64,000 nucleotides of DNA from JAAXHF01 sp965242605. GTDB taxonomy: Bacteria > Desulfobacterota > Binatia > Bin18. Each line of letters begins with the position of its first letter. The stretch's first letter is position 1. Under the pieces are notes generated by a model, which worked only from the letters and a program-made list of their open reading frames with translations, did not search any database and was not told the DNA's origin. The stretch covers positions 930,001-994,000 of the forward strand of contig CBDESS010000001.1 in NCBI GenBank assembly GCA_965242605.1, written 5' to 3'. This document shows positions 1-8,238 of this stretch, one piece after another. The position numbers and the translations under genes were made by a program.

Positions 1-1052
1 CCTGGGTAAACACAGTTTCTGCTGAACAGCAAAAGGCGCTCTGGCTCTCGGCATTGCTCTGTCTGGACGCTGAACACGCTCTCACCATCATGGACTCCTG
101 GATAAACAGTGGCACCGGACAGGACGGCGAACGACGGGTGTCTCTCATCATCAATGTCCTCTGGGGGGGAGACTGGGGATACGATGGATTCACCAGTCAG
201 CATTCCAGCTACGGAAAGCCTGAGTTTCTTTTGCGCCTGTTGAAAATCGTCTATTCCCATGTTCGTCCAGAGGACGATATTCGGCATGATGCCCGTCGCC
301 AGCTCCTTCGGCTTCTGTGTGATATTCCGGGGAAACCTGCTTATGATGCGCTGATTCGCTTATCGGAGTCTCAGCCCCCTGGAAATTCCAAAGATGTCTT
401 GCTCAATCTGGCCGACAGCCACGCTGAAAACGATGCTGCACGCCAGCAGGAATGGACTGCCGCGCAAGTCGCCGAATTCGAGTGCGATGCGGAGAAGAAC
501 CCCAAAACACAGCAGGACCTTTTTGACATTGCGGTATCCCGTCTCAACGCCATCAAGTTTGATCTCGAAGAAGGCGATGACAGTGAAGCCAGTCTGTGGC
601 AAAAGGCGGACGATGAGACCGAATTGCGCCTCGTCATCGCAAATCGCTTGAAGCTCATCTCAGCCGGCAAGTACACAATCGCTTCTGAAGAGGAGCTGGC
701 GGATCGGAGTCAGACTGACATCCGCCTCCATCATCCCAACATAGACGCGCCGATACCCATCGAAGTCAAAATTGCCGGGAAGTGGAGCGCAAACGAGTTG
801 CGTGAGCGCATGGAGAATCAACTTGTCGGTCAATACATGCGTGAAGCCCAGTACGGCATATTCTTGCTAATCAATCAGGGTAACAAGCAGTTCTGGCAGC
901 CCGAACCCAGCAGGAGACTGGCCTTTTCCGATCTCGTTCAATGGCTGCAAGATGAAAGCAGAACGCTTTTGAAAAAGCATGGCCATGTTCAAAATCTCGA
1001 AGTGGCAGGAATCGACCTGACGAAAAGGGCCGGAGGAGATTTAGTACGATAG
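1..1052 (+). CDS. C-terminal part of a HEAT-like / nuclease-like large protein (5' end outside window)
   Basis: The frame is open from the first bases of the window, so the N-terminus lies upstream; a TTG at 54 is internal rather than a convincing start. The first ~130 residues look like alpha-helical HEAT-type repeats. The last ~110 contain a D..IPIEVK core followed by a helix rich in N/Q and a GIFLLINQ strand, reminiscent of PD-(D/E)XK-like domains at the ends of large STAND-type or defence proteins. I infer an accessory defence gene from this and from the restriction debris next to it. No precise family is recognised. It ends inside a sequence block duplicated near 2.5 kb. Confidence 0.55.
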   Translation, partial: WVNTVSAEQQKALWLSALLCLDAEHALTIMDSWINSGTGQDGERRVSLIINVLWGGDWGYDGFTSQHSSYGKPEFLLRLLKIVYSHVRPEDDIRHDARRQLLRLLCDIPGKPAYDALIRLSESQPPGNSKDVLLNLADSHAENDAARQQEWTAAQVAEFECDAEKNPKTQQDLFDIAVSRLNAIKFDLEEGDDSEASLWQKADDETELRLVIANRLKLISAGKYTIASEEELADRSQTDIRLHHPNIDAPIPIEVKIAGKWSANELRERMENQLVGQYMREAQYGIFLLINQGNKQFWQPEPSRRLAFSDLVQWLQDESRTLLKKHGHVQNLEVAGIDLTKRAGGDLVR

Positions 1053-1238
1053 AGTTTGGGGCCTATACCCATCAGGAGGACACACATGAGCAAGCATGAC
1101 AAACCCGTCTCGCCGCCCCGCCCAGAGACAAGACACCCCTCAACCCATACGACACATTATACGTAAGGTCTACATCTACAACGGATATCAGCCGACGAAG
1201 AGCAAGCTGTCCCCCACAAAACCGCCTGCTCATCCGCC
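1046..1238 (+). repeat. Direct repeat copy 1 (partner at 2494-2664)
   Basis: Positions 1046-1123 match 2494-2571 base for base, and 1183-1238 match 2609-2664 exactly. The stretches in between differ and are 22 nt longer here. The repeat carries a ribosome binding site (aggagg) and the start of a small gene (MSKHDKPVSPPRP). In this copy the 3' part runs directly into a methylase remnant, so it looks like a duplication or recombination junction. Confidence 0.85.
1086..1166 (+). pseudogene. Truncated copy of the small proline-rich gene
   Basis: It starts with MSKHDKPVSPPRP behind aggagg, exactly like the 52-aa gene at 2534, but diverges after 13 residues and stops at a TAA after 26. The YQPTKSKLSPTKPPAHPP tail of the intact copy is still present downstream (about 1183-1238) in another frame. 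This is a broken duplicate. Confidence 0.6.
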
Positions 1239-1580
1239 GGCCAGATTGTCCGCGAAGCCGTGCTGGAGCTGACCTGCACCGCCCACGACATGGCCCCGTT
1301 TGCGCGTGACCTCGGCCATGTCGATGCCGCCGGGCGGGTCAAGCCGCCGTTCGTGTGGGACGAAGCCCGCCGGCTGCACCTGCGAGCCAAGCTCGACGCC
1401 GTCTTCTTCCACCTCTACGGCCTCACCGACCGCGACGACGTCCGCTACATCTACGCCACCTTCCCCATCGTCGCCCGCCAGGAGCGGGCCACCTGGGGCA
1501 GCTACCGCTCGCTCGAGCTGTGCCTCGCCTGGCTCAACGCCCTGGCCGCCGGCCACCCCGACGCCGACCTGCACCTGTGA
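1239..1580 (+). pseudogene. C-terminal remnant of an Eco57I-type restriction-modification methylase
   Basis: The frame reads GQIVREAVLELT, then PPFVWDEARRLHLRAKLDA, FHLYGL-x-DRDDVRYI and TFPIVARQE, and ends near DADLHL. This order is typical of the extreme C-terminus of large Eco57I-like / type IIL methylase-endonucleases. The catalytic methylase part is absent; the preceding DNA is the duplicated small-gene block, so roughly nine tenths of the gene has been deleted. No credible start is seen, so it is most likely dead. Family assignment is from memory of the motif pattern. Confidence 0.6.
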
Positions 1581-1632
1581 GATTGACCCCCGCGCTCGGA
1601 GTGGGATATTCTTCAAACAGAGGAGAGACACC

Positions 1633-1905
1633 ATGCCCACCAAAGAAGTCCAGGACAACGCCGCTCATCTGGAAGAAATCGAGAAGAACTACCAGGCCTT
1701 CAAACGCCTCCTGCCGAGCTTGAGGAAATATGAGAATCAGCACGCCCTCATGCGCCATGAAAAGGTCATCGGCATCTACACCACCGCCCGGGATGCGGTC
1801 CTGACCGGCAGAACTTTCTACAAGGACGGGCTGTTCTCGGTCCAGACCATCACCGCCCAGCCGGTAGACCTGGGGTATTTCTCTCATGTCGTGCATCTCC
1901 GGTAA
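1633..1905 (+). CDS. Conserved small protein of unknown function (90 aa)
   Basis: ATG is preceded by an aggagaga ribosome site. The product is soluble and charged, with a helical N-terminal half (EEIEKNYQAFKRLLPSL) and a beta-rich C-terminal half (HEKVIGIYTTARDAVLTG, then VDLGYFSHVVHLR). I do not recognise a functional domain. It lies between a methylase remnant and a DUF6338-type membrane gene in an accessory region, so a role in a mobile or defence context is possible but unproven. Confidence 0.6.
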   Translation: MPTKEVQDNAAHLEEIEKNYQAFKRLLPSLRKYENQHALMRHEKVIGIYTTARDAVLTGRTFYKDGLFSVQTITAQPVDLGYFSHVVHLR

Positions 1906-1931
1906 CTATCAGCCGGAGGAGATAGTGACCT

Positions 1932-2547
1932 GTGCCTAAGTTGCTATCCCTCAACAGTCTCTACCTGATTCTGCTATTCATCGTCCCCGGCTTTATTGCA
2001 TTGTCTGTCCGGTCGCAGTTCATCATCACGAGAAGTCCGTCCGACAGAAACACCACGCTTCTTTCTTCCCTGACTATTTCTGTCGTCTATGGCGCTCTGG
2101 TTCTCCCTTTTGTTGATCCCGCGTTGCTACAGAAATCGCTGTGGGTCTGGTTCGGCCTGGTCTTCGTCGGCCCTGTAGCTCTCGGCCTGCTCCTCGGGAT
2201 CAACGTCCAGCAAGACCTTGTTCGCCGCCTCCTCAATCGGTTCGGTCTGTACACTGTTCATGCCATACCGACCGCCTGGGACTGGAAGTTCAGCGGTATG
2301 GAAGAACAATGGATTCTTGTGACACTCAAAGATGGGACCCGTCTCGCCGGATTCTACGGTTCGCAATCTTTACACGTCTTCCACTCCTGGCGAGCGCGAT
2401 ATGTACATTCAGTGGATCTATGATATTGACGATACTGGTAAGTGGTCTTTGACCAAAGAGAAAGGCGTACTCATCGCCGCTGGAGAGATCAGCACGATAG
2501 AGTTTGGGGCCTATACCCATCAGGAGGACACACATGAGCAAGCATGA
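1932..2547 (+). pseudogene. DUF6338-like membrane protein, frameshifted near its 3' end
   Basis: GTG start about 10 nt after a ggagga site. Residues 1-95 hold three hydrophobic segments, followed by a soluble tail with WILVTLKDGTRLAGFYGSQS. That frame ends at 2423, but the expected continuation (TPGERDMYIQWIYDID, then KGVLIAAGEISTIEF) continues in the +1 frame to a TGA at 2547. A single inserted base, or two lost, around 2365-2375 accounts for this. The full reading overlaps the start of the small gene at 2534, which suggests translational coupling. The cause may be real decay or a sequence error. Confidence 0.6.
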
Positions 2548-2664
2548 CAAACCCGTCTCGCCGCCCCGCCCCGACATACGGCACCAACCTGTGCGGCGGT
2601 ATATTGGGGGATATCAGCCGACGAAGAGCAAGCTGTCCCCCACAAAACCGCCTGCTCATCCGCC
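2494..2664 (+). repeat. Direct repeat copy 2 (partner at 1046-1238)
   Basis: This is the second copy of the block described at 1046: 2494-2571 and 2609-2664 are identical to 1046-1123 and 1183-1238. Here it overlaps the end of the DUF6338-like gene and the 5' half of an intact small gene, so this copy looks ancestral. Confidence 0.85.
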
Positions 2665-2692
2665 CAACATAGGAAGCAGCAGGAAGAAGTGA
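2534..2692 (+). CDS. Small proline-rich basic protein (52 aa) coupled to the DUF6338-like gene
   Basis: The ATG lies 7 nt after a perfect aggagg and inside the last codons of the upstream gene. The product is low-complexity and cationic (MSKHDKPVSPPRP, then YQPTKSKLSPTKPP, ending SSRKK), with no signal peptide and no predicted fold. Its repeated position directly after a DUF6338-type membrane protein suggests a two-gene unit. Function unknown. Confidence 0.55.
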   Translation: MSKHDKPVSPPRPDIRHQPVRRYIGGYQPTKSKLSPTKPPAHPPNIGSSRKK

Positions 2693-2770
2693 GGGAAGGG
2701 AGCCGGTCGGATGGGCGGAGCGTAATCCGGCTCTGCGGTCTGGCCTGGCCAATAGTCTCGCTGATTCTCA

Positions 2771-2946
2771 CATTGGGAACTTGGAAGTCGTGGAGGGGAT
2801 TGAAACAAACCTAGGGTTTTTCCCGTGTCGTTTGCGGCGAGCATCCGCCTTCGGGTGGGTAAGGATTGAAACAGCTGGTCAAAAGCCTCAAGGACCAGGG
2901 CTTTGCGTCATAGCAACCGGGCTTTGGTCCGGTTGGGGATTGAAAC
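2771..2946. CRISPR. Degenerate CRISPR-like array (three unlike repeat ends)
   Basis: Three copies of a GGATTGAAAC end occur in one orientation, finishing at 2806, 2872 and 2946 (steps of 66 and 74 nt), which fits a ~36-nt repeat plus 30-38-nt spacer. The second has an internal ccgcc-ttc-gggtgg hairpin and the third an aaccgg...ccggtt hairpin, as CRISPR repeats often do. The three 36-mers are not identical beyond the last ~11 nt, and no cas gene is in the window. If real it is decayed. Low to moderate confidence. Confidence 0.35.
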
Positions 2947-3505
2947 AATCACACTTGGGAATAGTCGGTCACACCTACTGCTGGCGGTCGGTGTGACCAT
3001 CGCTTCCGGCTGTGCACTACAGGCAAGCCCACAGGAGTCACTGGCGAGGTTTGAGGTGAACGGCCGGAGCATTGCGGCTACCTTCCGGCGTGAAGCGGAA
3101 GCGTTGGAAGCCGGGGGCCATAGCGGTCACGCTGTCCGGCAAGAGTGTGAGGATCACTTCAAGGGCATAGCCGATCATTACCGTGTGCTAAGTGACACCT
3201 TGCGTTTGAGCGGTTCAGCACATAGCGGGGTCGTTGCCCAGGCCGGGCGGAGAACCTTGGGGTTCATACCCGAATGCTGGCGGTAGGTCGGTCAAACCCG
3301 TGCCTGACCTACCCAGATCGGCGCGTGACCGCCTTCGGCCGGGTCAGCGGAAAAAACGGCTTCGTCAGCGGGCGCTGAACGCACAATCTCACCCTGGTCG
3401 AACCTACCTCTACTTGACAGGCTTTATGTGACCGCCTTGTACTGGGCGCTAAATCCCTACTTAACCCCTGGCCGGGTGGCTAATCCCGGTCGAAAGGAGC
3501 GAAGA
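2947..3505. other. Intergenic stretch without a convincing gene
   Basis: An open frame from about 2903 to 3286 (GVTIASGCALQASPQE, FRREAEALEAGGHSGHAV) starts inside the CRISPR-like stretch and has no clear ribosome site. I see no family signature and do not call it a gene. Nothing else is recognisable apart from local GC-rich stems. Confidence 0.4.
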
Positions 3506-3640
3506 ATGGACGCGGTTATCGAGTTTTTTTTGTTGGGTGTTCTGTGGCTGGTTCCTGTGATCTGGGCCGTGAGTGTTCACCATTCTGGAGGGCCCCGGAC
3601 GAGCTGGCGTGGCATTCCTAAGGGTGGCATTGGCATCTGA
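3506..3640 (+). CDS. Possible small membrane protein (44 aa)
   Basis: ATG follows gaaaggagcg at good spacing. The N-terminal half is one hydrophobic segment (FFLLGVLWLVPVIWAVSV), then a short Gly/Arg tail. The size and single transmembrane segment fit a small membrane peptide, but no homologue is recognised and the isolated setting gives no functional clue. Confidence 0.3.
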   Translation: MDAVIEFFLLGVLWLVPVIWAVSVHHSGGPRTSWRGIPKGGIGI

Positions 3641-4003
3641 TAATACCCCTTATATCAACTATAGGGGAAACGCAAAAGTCCTTGTAAATCAAGGACTTCC
3701 GAACCGCGACAAAGCGCGGCTGACGACAATCATGCTCTTGCATTTCCGGCTGCATGAGCTCTCTTTCGAGTCGATCATCGTGTACGAGAATCAGCAGGAA
3801 ATCCCCCGGCTCGATCTCGCCCGATTAACCAAGGTGGCTGACACCGAGGTGGCCTCCCTTGACGCGCAAGACGACCTGCAACGGAAGCTTGACCGACGAG
3901 CCGCATGAGGTGCGATCACAGGGAGGAGGTCGGACGAGCGAAGCCGTCCGCTTACGCCCGGCAGCGAAGCCGACCGGCGGGTGTTCCGGGACAATGCACG
4001 CCC
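3641..4003. other. Intergenic region with a hairpin and an unassigned open frame
   Basis: Around 3648-3670 an imperfect inverted repeat (ccccttata ... tatagggg) could be a terminator stem or the end of a small repeat. An open frame running to 3908 (ARLTTIMLLHFRLHELSFES, LDLARLTKVADTEVASLD) looks protein-like but has no clear start or family. It may be a gene remnant. Confidence 0.3.
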
Positions 4004-5242
4004 TCAGAAGGGCGCGGCTTCGCCGGCGAACATATCCCCGTCAAGCACGAGCACTTGCGCCTGCGCACCCTTGGCGAGAAGGGTCTGGTCCTGCGGGCCG
4101 ATGATGAGGCCCTGGCCGAGCGACAGGGAACTCAGCACGCCTGAGCTTTGGCTGCCGGTCGAACGGGCGGTGTACTGCCCCTTGTGTCGGCTGAGCTGGC
4201 AGCGGACAAACTCGGTCAGGTTCGGGGCGATGGGAATGTCTTCGCTCAGAGTGGCCGACACAACGGGGGGGAACAGCCTGGTGTGTCCCAGCATCCGCCG
4301 CAGGCTGGGCCGGACATACAGATAAAAACACACCAGGGCCGAAACCGGGTTGCCCGGCAGACCAAAACAGGGCCGTGCTTTGAGCAGCCCGAAGGTCAGC
4401 GGTTTGCCCGGCCGCTGGGCCACCTGCCAGAACAGCCGGTGCATCCCCAACTCGTCCATCGCCGCTTTCACACAGTCAAAATCACCAACCGACACGCCGC
4501 CGGTAGACAGCACAAGGTCGTGACGGATGGCTTCATGCAGCGCGCTGCGGGTCTCATCGAGCGCGTCTCGGGCAGTTGCGAGCGGCACCGCCACACCGCC
4601 GGCGTCCCGGACCGCGGCCGCCAGGGTATAGGCGTTGGAGTTGACAATCTGGCCCGGGCGGAGCGGGCTGTCGACCTCGGCCAACTCATTGCCTGTGCTG
4701 AGAACAGCCACCCGGGGGCGTTGGCGCACGAGGACAAAACTCCGCCCAACCGAGGCCAGCAGCCCAATATCGGCCGGTCGCAGCACCCGCCCTTGTTCCA
4801 GAATCACCTGGCCCGGGCGAATATCCTCGCCGGTGGCCCGGACATTAGCGCCCGCATGGTTTGTCCGCCGGATCAGGACCCGCCGGCCGCGCTCCTGCGT
4901 ATCCTCAACCCGGATAACGGTATCGGCCCCGGGCGGAACCACCGCGCCGGTCATGATCTTGCTGGCCGTGCCGGGCGTCACCGTCCTGGTGGGAGTGCCG
5001 CCGGCCTCAATGACCTCAAGAACGCTCAGCTCGGCGGGCCGGTCAATGCCGGCCTCACGGATGTCCTGCCAGCACACGGCATAGCCGTCCATAGCCGAGT
5101 TATCAAAAGGTGGCACGGCGCGCTCGGAGGCGATGGTTTCGGCCAGGACCCGCCCGCCGGCCTCAAACAGGCTGACCCGCTCCCCGCTCAGCGGGGTGAC
5201 GGTCTCAAGAATCCGGGTGACTGCATCGTGTACAGAGATCAT
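4004..5242 (-). CDS. moeA: Molybdopterin molybdenumtransferase MoeA
   Basis: It inserts molybdenum into adenylylated molybdopterin, the last step of molybdenum cofactor synthesis in the cytoplasm. The protein is 412 aa, the usual MoeA length. Visible signatures in order are PPFDNSAMDGYAV (residues 44-56), TGEDIRPG, LSTGNELAEVD, the MoCF-domain STGGVSVGDFD, and GLPGNPVSALVCFYLYVRP, followed by the small beta-barrel C-terminal domain. It is transcribed away from the accessory region, 40 nt downstream of murF on the same strand. No other Moco synthesis gene is in the window. Identification is secure. Confidence 0.95.
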   Translation of the reverse strand: MISVHDAVTRILETVTPLSGERVSLFEAGGRVLAETIASERAVPPFDNSAMDGYAVCWQDIREAGIDRPAELSVLEVIEAGGTPTRTVTPGTASKIMTGAVVPPGADTVIRVEDTQERGRRVLIRRTNHAGANVRATGEDIRPGQVILEQGRVLRPADIGLLASVGRSFVLVRQRPRVAVLSTGNELAEVDSPLRPGQIVNSNAYTLAAAVRDAGGVAVPLATARDALDETRSALHEAIRHDLVLSTGGVSVGDFDCVKAAMDELGMHRLFWQVAQRPGKPLTFGLLKARPCFGLPGNPVSALVCFYLYVRPSLRRMLGHTRLFPPVVSATLSEDIPIAPNLTEFVRCQLSRHKGQYTARSTGSQSSGVLSSLSLGQGLIIGPQDQTLLAKGAQAQVLVLDGDMFAGEAAPF

Positions 5243-5282
5243 AGCCGGACTCTAGGCAGACATGGCCCTGTCGTCAATGTCT

Positions 5283-6698
5283 TCACGCCTCGCTCTCATC
5301 CCCGCGGAGACCGGCCAGGGCTTGGGTGACACGTTCAAGCTGTACCCCGCGCGAGCCTTTGACCAGCACCAGCTGCCGGCCGGTAGCGGGCCGAAGGGTG
5401 TCGCCGAGAAAAGCCGCGGCCTCGTCCGCGGCGGCAAAGGTCTGGACCGCTACCCCTCTGGCCTGGGCCTGGTCGGCGATGACCCGGGCTTCTTGTCCTA
5501 CCGTAATAAGCAGGCCCGGGTGGGGGTCGAGACGCGCCACCAGCGCGCCGATTTCCTGGTGGCGGACAGGGCTGAGCGCGCCCAGCTCCAGCATATCGCC
5601 CAGCACGACGATCAGCCGCTCGCCGGCAGTGCGCACCTGCCCGGCGGTCAGCAGGGCGTGTTGCACTGAGGCGGGGTTGGCGTTGTAGCAGTCGTCGAGA
5701 ATCGTCAGGCCACGCTCGGGCACCTCAATGACCGCCATGCGCCGCGGCGCGCCACGGGCCGTGCGCAGGGTGTCGCACGCTTCGTCCAGGCCGATGCCGC
5801 ACTCGGTGGCTACGGCAATCGCTACCAGCGCGGCCAGGGCAAAATGGCTGCCCGGCAGCCCCAGGCGGACCGGGCGAGCCCCAAGCGGGGTCTGCACCAT
5901 GAACTGCGTTCCCTGACGGGAAACCCGGATATCGGCGACCTGAAAGGCGTTGGCCGCTTTTTCGCCAAATGTAACCATCCGACACGCGGCCCGCCGGCGG
6001 ACGGCCTCCACTAAGGCGGCGTCATCGCCAGGCACGATCGCCAGTCCGTCGCCGGGCAGGGCCGCGATCAGTTCGGTCTCGGCTTCGATCACCCCGGACA
6101 GATCGGTCAGCATCTCGGTGTGCTCTTCGGCAATTGAGGTGATGACCCCGATATGCGGACGGGCCAGGCGGCTGAGCAGGGTCAACTCACCCGGTCCGCT
6201 GGTACCCATCTCCAGGATCAGGATGTCTTCGTCGCCGTCGGCCCGCAGCAGGCTCAGCGGCAGGCCGATGTGATTGTTCAGATTGCCCGGACTGGCCAGG
6301 CTTGGCCGGTGGGCGGCACACACCTGGGCCAGCAACTCTTTGGTGGTCGTCTTGCCGTTACTGCCGGCGATGCCAACGACGGTGGCCGGCAGCCTGGCGC
6401 GGTGCCAGGCTGAGAGGGTCTGGAGGGCGGCGAGCGGCTCTGACACGCCAATGCTCACCGCCCCGGTCGGCAGCCCGGCCGCGGCGTGCCGGGCGTACAG
6501 GAAGCCGGCGGCTCCGCCCTGAACGGCCGCTCCAAGATAGGCGTGGCCGTCGGTCTTGGTGCCGGGCAGCGGCACAAACAAGGCCCCCTGGCTGGCCGTG
6601 CGGGAGTCAATCGTCACCGACCGAAACAGCGTGTCGGCCGGCCCAGCGCTCAGCGTTCCGCGTGTGGCGGCGCAGACCTGTTGTGCCGTCAGCTTCAT
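5283..6698 (-). CDS. murF: UDP-N-acetylmuramoyl-tripeptide--D-alanyl-D-alanine ligase MurF
   Basis: It adds D-Ala-D-Ala to UDP-MurNAc-tripeptide in the cytoplasm, using ATP. The start at MKLTAQQVCAATRG (6698) gives 471 aa; a longer open frame upstream lacks conservation. The Mur ligase P-loop GSNGKTTTKE lies at residues ~112-120, then NLNNHIGLPLSLL, EMGTSGPGE, TSIAEEHTE and the C-terminal DDCYNANPASV and LGDMLELG. It stands apart from a dcw cluster, next to moeA, so it probably has its own promoter in the short gap facing cca. Confidence 0.94.
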   Translation of the reverse strand: MKLTAQQVCAATRGTLSAGPADTLFRSVTIDSRTASQGALFVPLPGTKTDGHAYLGAAVQGGAAGFLYARHAAAGLPTGAVSIGVSEPLAALQTLSAWHRARLPATVVGIAGSNGKTTTKELLAQVCAAHRPSLASPGNLNNHIGLPLSLLRADGDEDILILEMGTSGPGELTLLSRLARPHIGVITSIAEEHTEMLTDLSGVIEAETELIAALPGDGLAIVPGDDAALVEAVRRRAACRMVTFGEKAANAFQVADIRVSRQGTQFMVQTPLGARPVRLGLPGSHFALAALVAIAVATECGIGLDEACDTLRTARGAPRRMAVIEVPERGLTILDDCYNANPASVQHALLTAGQVRTAGERLIVVLGDMLELGALSPVRHQEIGALVARLDPHPGLLITVGQEARVIADQAQARGVAVQTFAAADEAAAFLGDTLRPATGRQLVLVKGSRGVQLERVTQALAGLRGDESEA

Positions 6699-6770
6699 GG
6701 GCCTCAGTCTAGCCAGCCGGGCCGCACCCCACAAGTTGATCCTGCCCCCTGGCCGTGTCACCATAGCCGG

Positions 6771-8165
6771 GTGAGTCCACAGGAACGCCAGGCCCGAGCG
6801 ATTATTGAGACGCTGCGCGCCCACGGTTTCAGCGCCTATCTGGCCGGGGGCTGTGTGCGCGACCGCCTGCTGGGGCTGGAGGCCAAGGATTTTGATGTGG
6901 CAACCAGCGCCCGGGCCGAGCAGGTCCTGAGCCTGTTTCCCCAGGCTGTCCCGATAGGCGTGCCGTTCGGGGTCGTGCTGGTATCACAGGTAGAGGTGAC
7001 GACCTTTCGCGCCGACGGCCGCTATCTTGACGGACGCCACCCGACCGGCGTCCGATTCAGCAAGGCCGGAACGTGTCAACAGATCGAGGGGAAGGCGACA
7101 TGTTCCGGCCTCGATGCGCGGGAAGACGCGCGACGGCGCGATTTTACGATCAACGGTATGTTCTACGATACTGTCACCGGGCAGGTCATTGATTATGTTG
7201 GCGGCCAGCACGACATAAGCGAGCGGGTGATCCGGGCCATTGGCGACCCGGTGGCCCGTTTTGGCGAGGATCGCTTGCGCCTGCTCCGCGCCGTTCGGTT
7301 TGCCGCCCGGCTGGGATTTGCCATCGCTCCCCAGACCTTCGCCGCCATCCGTTCCCTGGCACCAACGCTCAGCGCTATCGCCTGGGAGCGGATCGGTGAC
7401 GAGATTGTCAAGATTCTCACCGAGGGCGGTGCCCAGCGCGGGTTTCAGCTCTTGTCCGAGACCGGCCTGCTGGCCGCCGTCCTGCCCGAGATCGAAGCGC
7501 TGCGCGGCGTTGAGCAATCGCCCGATTTTCATCCAGAGGGGGATGTGTTCACCCATACCCTGCTGCTGCTGGACGAGCTGGACAGGGCGGCTGGGCGGTC
7601 AAAGGACGAAACGGGTCAACAGGTCGTTCTGAGCGAAACCTTGGCGCTCGGCGCTCTGCTGCACGACGTGGCCAAGCCACAGTGCCAGCGCCGGCAGGGG
7701 CAGCGCATTACGTTTTACGGTCACTGCGAGCAGGGGACAGAGCAGGCCGTGGCCATCTGCCAACGGCTGAAACGCCCGCGTGCGGTGTGGCAGAGGGTAG
7801 CCTATCTGGTCAAGAACCATCTGCGTCTGCTCAGCGCCCCGGCTATGCGCCCGGCCAAGCTCACACGGTTTCTCCGTGAAGACGGCATTGAAGAATTGCT
7901 GGAGCTGGCGCGCCTCGACGCCCTGGCCTCAAGCGGCGACCTGCGTCCATACGAGTTCTGCCGCCGGCAGCGAGAGCGCCTCGGGCCGGTCCACCTCGCC
8001 CCGCCGCGTCTTCTGACCGGCCGTGACCTCATCGCCCTTGGTCTGCGACCTGGGCCGCGCTTCAAAGACATTCTGACCGCGGTCGAAGACGCGCAGCTCG
8101 AAGGCAGGCTGACGGGCCGTGAAGCCGCCCTGGAGTGGGTGCGGCACCACTTTGCTCTCAAGTGA
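6771..8165 (+). CDS. cca: CCA tRNA nucleotidyltransferase / poly(A) polymerase family with an in-frame palindromic insert
   Basis: The nucleotidyltransferase head is complete: YLAGGCVRDRLLG, then DFDVAT, the RRRDFTING motif and GEDRLRLLRAVRFAARLGF. The second half has an HD-like region (LLHDVAKP). It adds or repairs the 3' CCA of tRNA, although poly(A) polymerase activity cannot be excluded. GTG at 6771 is chosen because conservation begins there. An insert of about 17 residues between VRFS and DAREDARRRDF is encoded by a palindrome (7063-7111); relatives usually pass directly from one motif to the other. It is divergent from murF, with 72 nt between the two. Confidence 0.88.
   Translation: MSPQERQARAIIETLRAHGFSAYLAGGCVRDRLLGLEAKDFDVATSARAEQVLSLFPQAVPIGVPFGVVLVSQVEVTTFRADGRYLDGRHPTGVRFSKAGTCQQIEGKATCSGLDAREDARRRDFTINGMFYDTVTGQVIDYVGGQHDISERVIRAIGDPVARFGEDRLRLLRAVRFAARLGFAIAPQTFAAIRSLAPTLSAIAWERIGDEIVKILTEGGAQRGFQLLSETGLLAAVLPEIEALRGVEQSPDFHPEGDVFTHTLLLLDELDRAAGRSKDETGQQVVLSETLALGALLHDVAKPQCQRRQGQRITFYGHCEQGTEQAVAICQRLKRPRAVWQRVAYLVKNHLRLLSAPAMRPAKLTRFLREDGIEELLELARLDALASSGDLRPYEFCRRQRERLGPVHLAPPRLLTGRDLIALGLRPGPRFKDILTAVEDAQLEGRLTGREAALEWVRHHFALK
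7063..7111. repeat. Palindromic element inside cca (15-19-15)
   Basis: Left arm aggccggaacgtgtc (7063-7077) pairs with gacatgttccggcct (7097-7111) with one mismatch across a 19-nt loop. Total length (49 nt), arm and loop sizes and the loop core (gatcga..ggaaggc) match the intergenic element at 24631-24679 read on the opposite strand. It is read through in frame and adds about 17 residues to Cca. Confidence 0.8.
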
Positions 8166-8238
8166 GGAAGGCAGCAGGCGCGTAAGGGGCGATGGGCAAG
8201 CGGGAAAAACCCGGCTTACAGAGACAGGGAGGCTGCGT

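Noticed and set aside
2903..3286. 127-codon open frame after the CRISPR-like stretch
   Set aside because: Starts inside the repeat-like DNA, has no ribosome site and no recognisable family; not called a gene.
4148..5329. Long open frame opposite moeA
   Set aside because: Shadow of moeA caused by high GC; no motif or ribosome site.
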